Assembly (NCBI GenBank): GCA_033239525.1 | Contig: BSYO01000004.1 | Location: forward strand, 18,390,037-18,454,036 | Source: Nepenthes gracilis | Taxonomy: Eukaryota; Streptophyta; Magnoliopsida; Caryophyllales; Nepenthaceae | DNA: 64,000 bases | Direction: 5' to 3' | In this document: piece by piece, positions 60,230-64,000 of the stretch | Layout of the letters: every line of letters starts with the position of its first letter | Position numbering within the stretch: position 1 is the first letter of the stretch | Translations under genes and position numbers: made by a program | The notes under the pieces: generated by a model | Told to the model about the DNA's origin: nothing | The model's database searches: none | The model's input: only the letters and a program-made list of their open reading frames with translations

Positions 60230-63200
60230 TGTAAAGACCGCAATCCCGTAAACCAGAAACGTAATTTGGGATGACTTATGTAATTTAGATTATGATGAAA
60301 TTAATCCAAAATAGTCTTTCACAAATATATTAGCTTCCTATGTCCTAGTTTTTTTGTATACTCAAGGCGATTCCTTTAATTTAATTTTTAAACGTAAAAG
60401 CCAGGAATTGATTCAGGATGTGTTAGGCAATCTGGATTTTGAGGTAAATAATCCCAATTGATCATTGACAAGTAGACTAACTTCCCATGTATACGTTTCC
60501 CAAAACCCCGACACCCGATGTTTTAATTTTTCCTTCAAACCAAAAAGCCAGGGATGTAAATCAGGAGATGATAAGAAATTTGGTTTGAGACGAAATTAAT
60601 ACTAGATGATCTTTAGTGTCTATACTAAGTTTCCATGTCCTAAAATTTTTAACAACGCATACCCAAACACCTTAAATTAAATCCTTCAAGATAATAGGCA
60701 AAATAAAAATTTTCACTCCGGTTGACGAAAACTACTGTTGGCAGTCATTTTTGCCAAATTTCAAGGAAAAAATTGGTCACACACATGGGGTATTATGTGT
60801 ATAAGACCCTCCCCACACTTAGAAAAATTTAGAGAACTAAAACGACCCTCAAAACCCCACGGCAGCAGCTACATGACAATAGGGGAAAATTCAGCAACCA
60901 ATGAGGACTTGGATAAATTTAATTTAGCAGCTCTGCCAACGAAGAAAATTAGATGGATTTTTCACTCCATGTTGGATTACAGTAAGTATAAAATATAGTA
61001 AATTAAAGGTGATATTATCTTTTAATAGGAAAAATGGGAAAAAGAGGTATGAAAGGTGGCATACATCAGCAGCTAGGCTGCTGAGCACGACACCTCTTGG
61101 CTGCATCAGCAGCCAAGTTTTCGATCCTTCCAAATAGCAATTTGAGCAGCTTAATTAGAATAAATTTGACCACAAATAATACTAAATACTGGCCCTAGAT
61201 TAGAGCCTCATTATTGCCTAACAGAGGGATGATGAATCAGCTAAACACTGGTTACAATCTAATGTAACCACCAAGCTACTACTGCATGCAGAAATTGGAG
61301 GAGTGACACGAGGGTTTAGTGGATAAGATGAATCAAATTATTTAAGGCATGAATAGGGTAGAAGAAGGGAAGATAAGAAAGATTGTAAAACACAAAACAA
61401 TCGGGGGTAAAGTAAGGGAAAAGAGGAAGGAAACCAAGAGGCAGCAAGGAGAAGTTCAACTGAATAAATCGGCAAGTGTACTTCGACTCTTTCCTTAATT
61501 GTTGAGCACTGTTTGGCTAATTTTTCTTGAATATTGATGATCCAATGCTTTCATATGCTTCCTTAGTTCTCATAAATTTATAAGGAGTTGTAAAAAAAAA
61601 ATTTAAAATATGTGAACTGGCCCTGGACACAGGATAGTGTCCAAAATCGGGTTCTGTTGTGGCAGTTCCTGATGTTTGCTTCATATGGACCACTAAATGG
61701 TCGAATTAGCCAATGACCAAAACTGGTCAAATGATCTTTATTTAATGATGTAAAAGTGGAAAAAAAATGAGCCTCTAAATCGTTCAAGAAGAAAATTAGA
61801 CCCAAACTCAGCTGCAAAACCAGCTTACTGGTTCTGCTGATGCTGAAATTTCAGTTTCAGAAATTTAGCCAAATATGCCCCAAAATGGATTGATCCAGAG
61901 TCCAACCCCACTCGATTTGCTAGTATTAGGTGTGGACTATCACCATGTAGACCGGCGGCCCAAGAAAATATGGGTCAGATACTGAACCAGACTCATGAAT
62001 AAGGAGGTTCTTGCTAAACTACTTCTTTGAGAAGTTAGGGAAATAATTTTAAATAAAATACAACCCAAATCGAAAATGGGCCAAATTGGTGCCAGAAGTT
62101 AGCTAAGAACTTAGAGGTGATATTCAAGTATCGATCCGTAAAAATCAGATCCAAATTAAATATGATTCGGACCCTCAAAGTTGGAACAAAATCTGTCTAC
62201 ATCAGCTGATGCTAATGCAGAATATGTTCAAGGAATTTGGTCTAAACCGGCCAATATTGACTTGGACCGACCTAAACAAAATTGATTTTAAAAGTTAAAT
62301 CCCTTGGCTACAAGAGGACGTCCAGAACCAGTCAGAAATAGGCCCAATTGAACCATAAAAAAATTAGGAAAGCAGAACTGTCTTGGACAGTTCTGCTGAA
62401 ACCTGAATGGACAGTCTGTGTTGGCAGACTGAACCAACCACCATCTGATCACCAAATTGGCTCAAATTTGGGCACAAAATAGCTAACACCCATATCCATG
62501 TTTTGTAAAATCGTATCGTAAAAATGGACTATATAACTCAATGAACCGGTCCCTCAAAGCCTTTCCCGAACAGGATCAGCTTAAATGGTAATTTGAGCCC
62601 TTTATTAAAAAAGGTCAAACCGGGCCCAAATTTGACTAAAAATTGACCGAACCAATGACCAATCGACCCAAAAAGGATATTGGGATAATTATAAAAAAAT
62701 TCGGGCTCAAAATAATTAGGAAACCCGGTCCCAAACCTTAACCAAACCGGTTTACATGAACCGAGAAATTTTCAGAATATGAATAAAATATTAAACTAAC
62801 TCAAGACCTACCCCGACTTAACTTACTAACATCAATAAGTATTGAATTAAATTATTTAAGCTCCGGTAAATTAATTGGCCACCAAGTAGATTGAAAGACA
62901 CTAAGTATGAAATAAAGTTTCGTATGTATTTTTTTTGCATGTTCAAGGCCTGTGAAATATTATATTTGGATATCGTCTGCCATGTTAAACTATATTGATG
63001 AAAGTTTGGAAGGGATTCTATGAAAATATGAAAAAAATTCAGTTACGTCCAGTGACGTTCAGTTAAGTTCTGTTAAGTTCGGTTATACGAGATCCCTTCA
63101 AAGTTGAAAAAGAAAAATTGGACCATGGATCTTTTTCAGATTGTGATATTCTCTGGCATATTTTAGGATATTATAGTGAAAAATCAAAGAATTGCTTTTA

Positions 63201-63999
63201 TACGGCCCGTCCGTTTCGGCCCTGTCTACCGGGATTATAGGTAGTACCACCCGCCTCGGGGTGTAAGAAGGAAGACAAGAATTGGATTGCAGAATTAAAC
63301 ACAATCTCGGTTGTGGAAGTAAGCACAATTTATCCTATTGTTAGGATATTTGCCTTAAATTGTGTGGATTAACACAATCCTTTCTTCGATTTATCCGCTT
63401 CGTTAGTTGGTGAGGCCTACTGGCCCTGATCTCTAAAGATAAGGACAAATAAATACAGTCAATAAAAGTTAGAAAATAAAAAAAAGTAAATACATTGCAC
63501 TTCATGTATCTGCTCTTATTTATATATATTAATGTATATTCTGTATAAAATGCATGCTTTTATATGTATGTACACTGCTGAGCACTTTGCTCACTCGCTT
63601 GCTATTTTTACTTCCCTTCGACGAGTCTCAAGAAATGATGAAGAACGAATAGGATTAGGAAAGAAATTTGAGGTGGCCATAATTTTGTTATGATGTATAT
63701 GTTGTACTTGGGATGATGAAAAGAAAGAAAAAAAATATGTGTACTGTATAATGTTGTATTTCAGACATGTTGTAATTTGATGATAATGGAATTACTTCTG
63801 TTATGATATAGAATATATGCTTTTGTCAGGTTGAAATTCTTATGGATGTTTAGTAAGTATCTTCCTTAATTTAGACTAATATCATGAATGAACAATATAA
63901 TATTAGAGCCAGTATAATTTATCGCTAATGTTAGGATCCTGTCTATGATAATAATAATATTAATAATAAGTACAATGACATATGACGTGGGATGTCACA
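60230..63999 (+). repeat. 3' LTR of gypsy element 2
   Basis: 3770 bp, TGTAAAGACCGCAATCCCG to GGGATGTCACA, starting right after a purine tract. TATA-like GTATAAAATATAG at about 60986. It contains a segment of about 190 bp (62371-62570) missing from the 5' LTR, opening with a perfect 12-bp hairpin. Confidence 0.9.
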
Positions 64000-64000
64000 A

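Larger units (their letters stand above)
52008..63999 (+). mobile_element. Tekay/Del-like Ty3/gypsy chromovirus, full length, defective (element 2)
   Basis: 5' LTR 52008-55571, primer-like site TGGTATTTGA at 55574, gag-pol 55754-60183, purine tract GAAGGGGGGAA at 60218-60228, 3' LTR 60230-63999; 11992 bp in all. The 5' flank is ATTGA (52003-52007) and the single base after the 3' LTR in the window is A, consistent with the same duplication. All gag-pol pieces through RT, RNase H and the start of integrase keep one frame, so this is the least decayed gypsy copy here. The two LTRs differ at roughly one base in ten over the first 180 bp. Confidence 0.9.

Overview
The window is plant nuclear DNA, most likely from a eudicot with a repeat-rich genome. 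The evidence is long TG...CA LTR retrotransposons nested in one another, primer-binding sites of the plant initiator-Met tRNA type (TGGTATCAGAG), chromovirus (Tekay/Del-like), Tat, SIRE-like and Tork-like element families, and two plant-specific host genes. About 95% of the window is mobile-element sequence. No CRISPR array, bacterial operon, rRNA gene or tRNA gene was seen.

Layout. 1-9602: a decayed Tat-lineage Ty3/gypsy element (protease fragment, RNase H, second RNase H, integrase, a broken antisense ORF, 3' LTR), split by an LTR-like repeat at about 266-2900. 10046-11159: an apparently intact two-exon gene for an FLZ (FCS-like zinc finger) protein, with a 30-bp LINE-tail insertion just past its stop. 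11972-23479: an old Tekay-like gypsy element whose 3' LTR carries a 2.6-kb solo LTR (19427-22056, minus). 23485-29702: a heavily mutated SIRE-like Ty1/copia element, itself holding an LTR at 26493-27537. 29703-33237: a 3.5-kb solo LTR (minus) with a perfect 5-bp target duplication. 33243-34698: an antisense LTR fragment. 34699-36690: the 5' part of another gypsy element. 37117-40212: a 5'-truncated LINE (minus). 40521-46103: a nearly complete Tork-like copia element. 46238-47779: a JAZ (TIFY/jasmonate ZIM) gene on the minus strand that looks broken. 48341-50720: a second copy of the LTR-like repeat seen near the left end. 52008-63999: a complete-length Tekay-like gypsy element with both LTRs, broken by stops and one frameshift.

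Host genes. The FLZ gene keeps a clean reading frame, good splice sites and the zinc-finger cysteines. The JAZ locus keeps a good TIFY exon, a recognisable Jas motif and a plausible last exon. It has an in-frame TAG between TIFY and Jas, no usable acceptor before the Jas exon, and no recognisable first exon. If transcribed, it would give a TIFY protein lacking the Jas degron.

Most interesting signals. (1) Seven palindromic W-box-like units (GGTCAA...TTGACC) lie in the promoter side of the minus-strand solo LTR. (2) The 10-bp palindrome CGCTCGAGCG lies near the TATA box in LTRs of unrelated families (copia and gypsy), in a tract whose repeat number differs even between the two LTRs of one element. 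(3) The JAZ locus has lost its Jas domain. (4) A tiny LINE-tail insertion sits between perfect 15-bp duplications. Coordinates of degenerate elements are approximate where stated.
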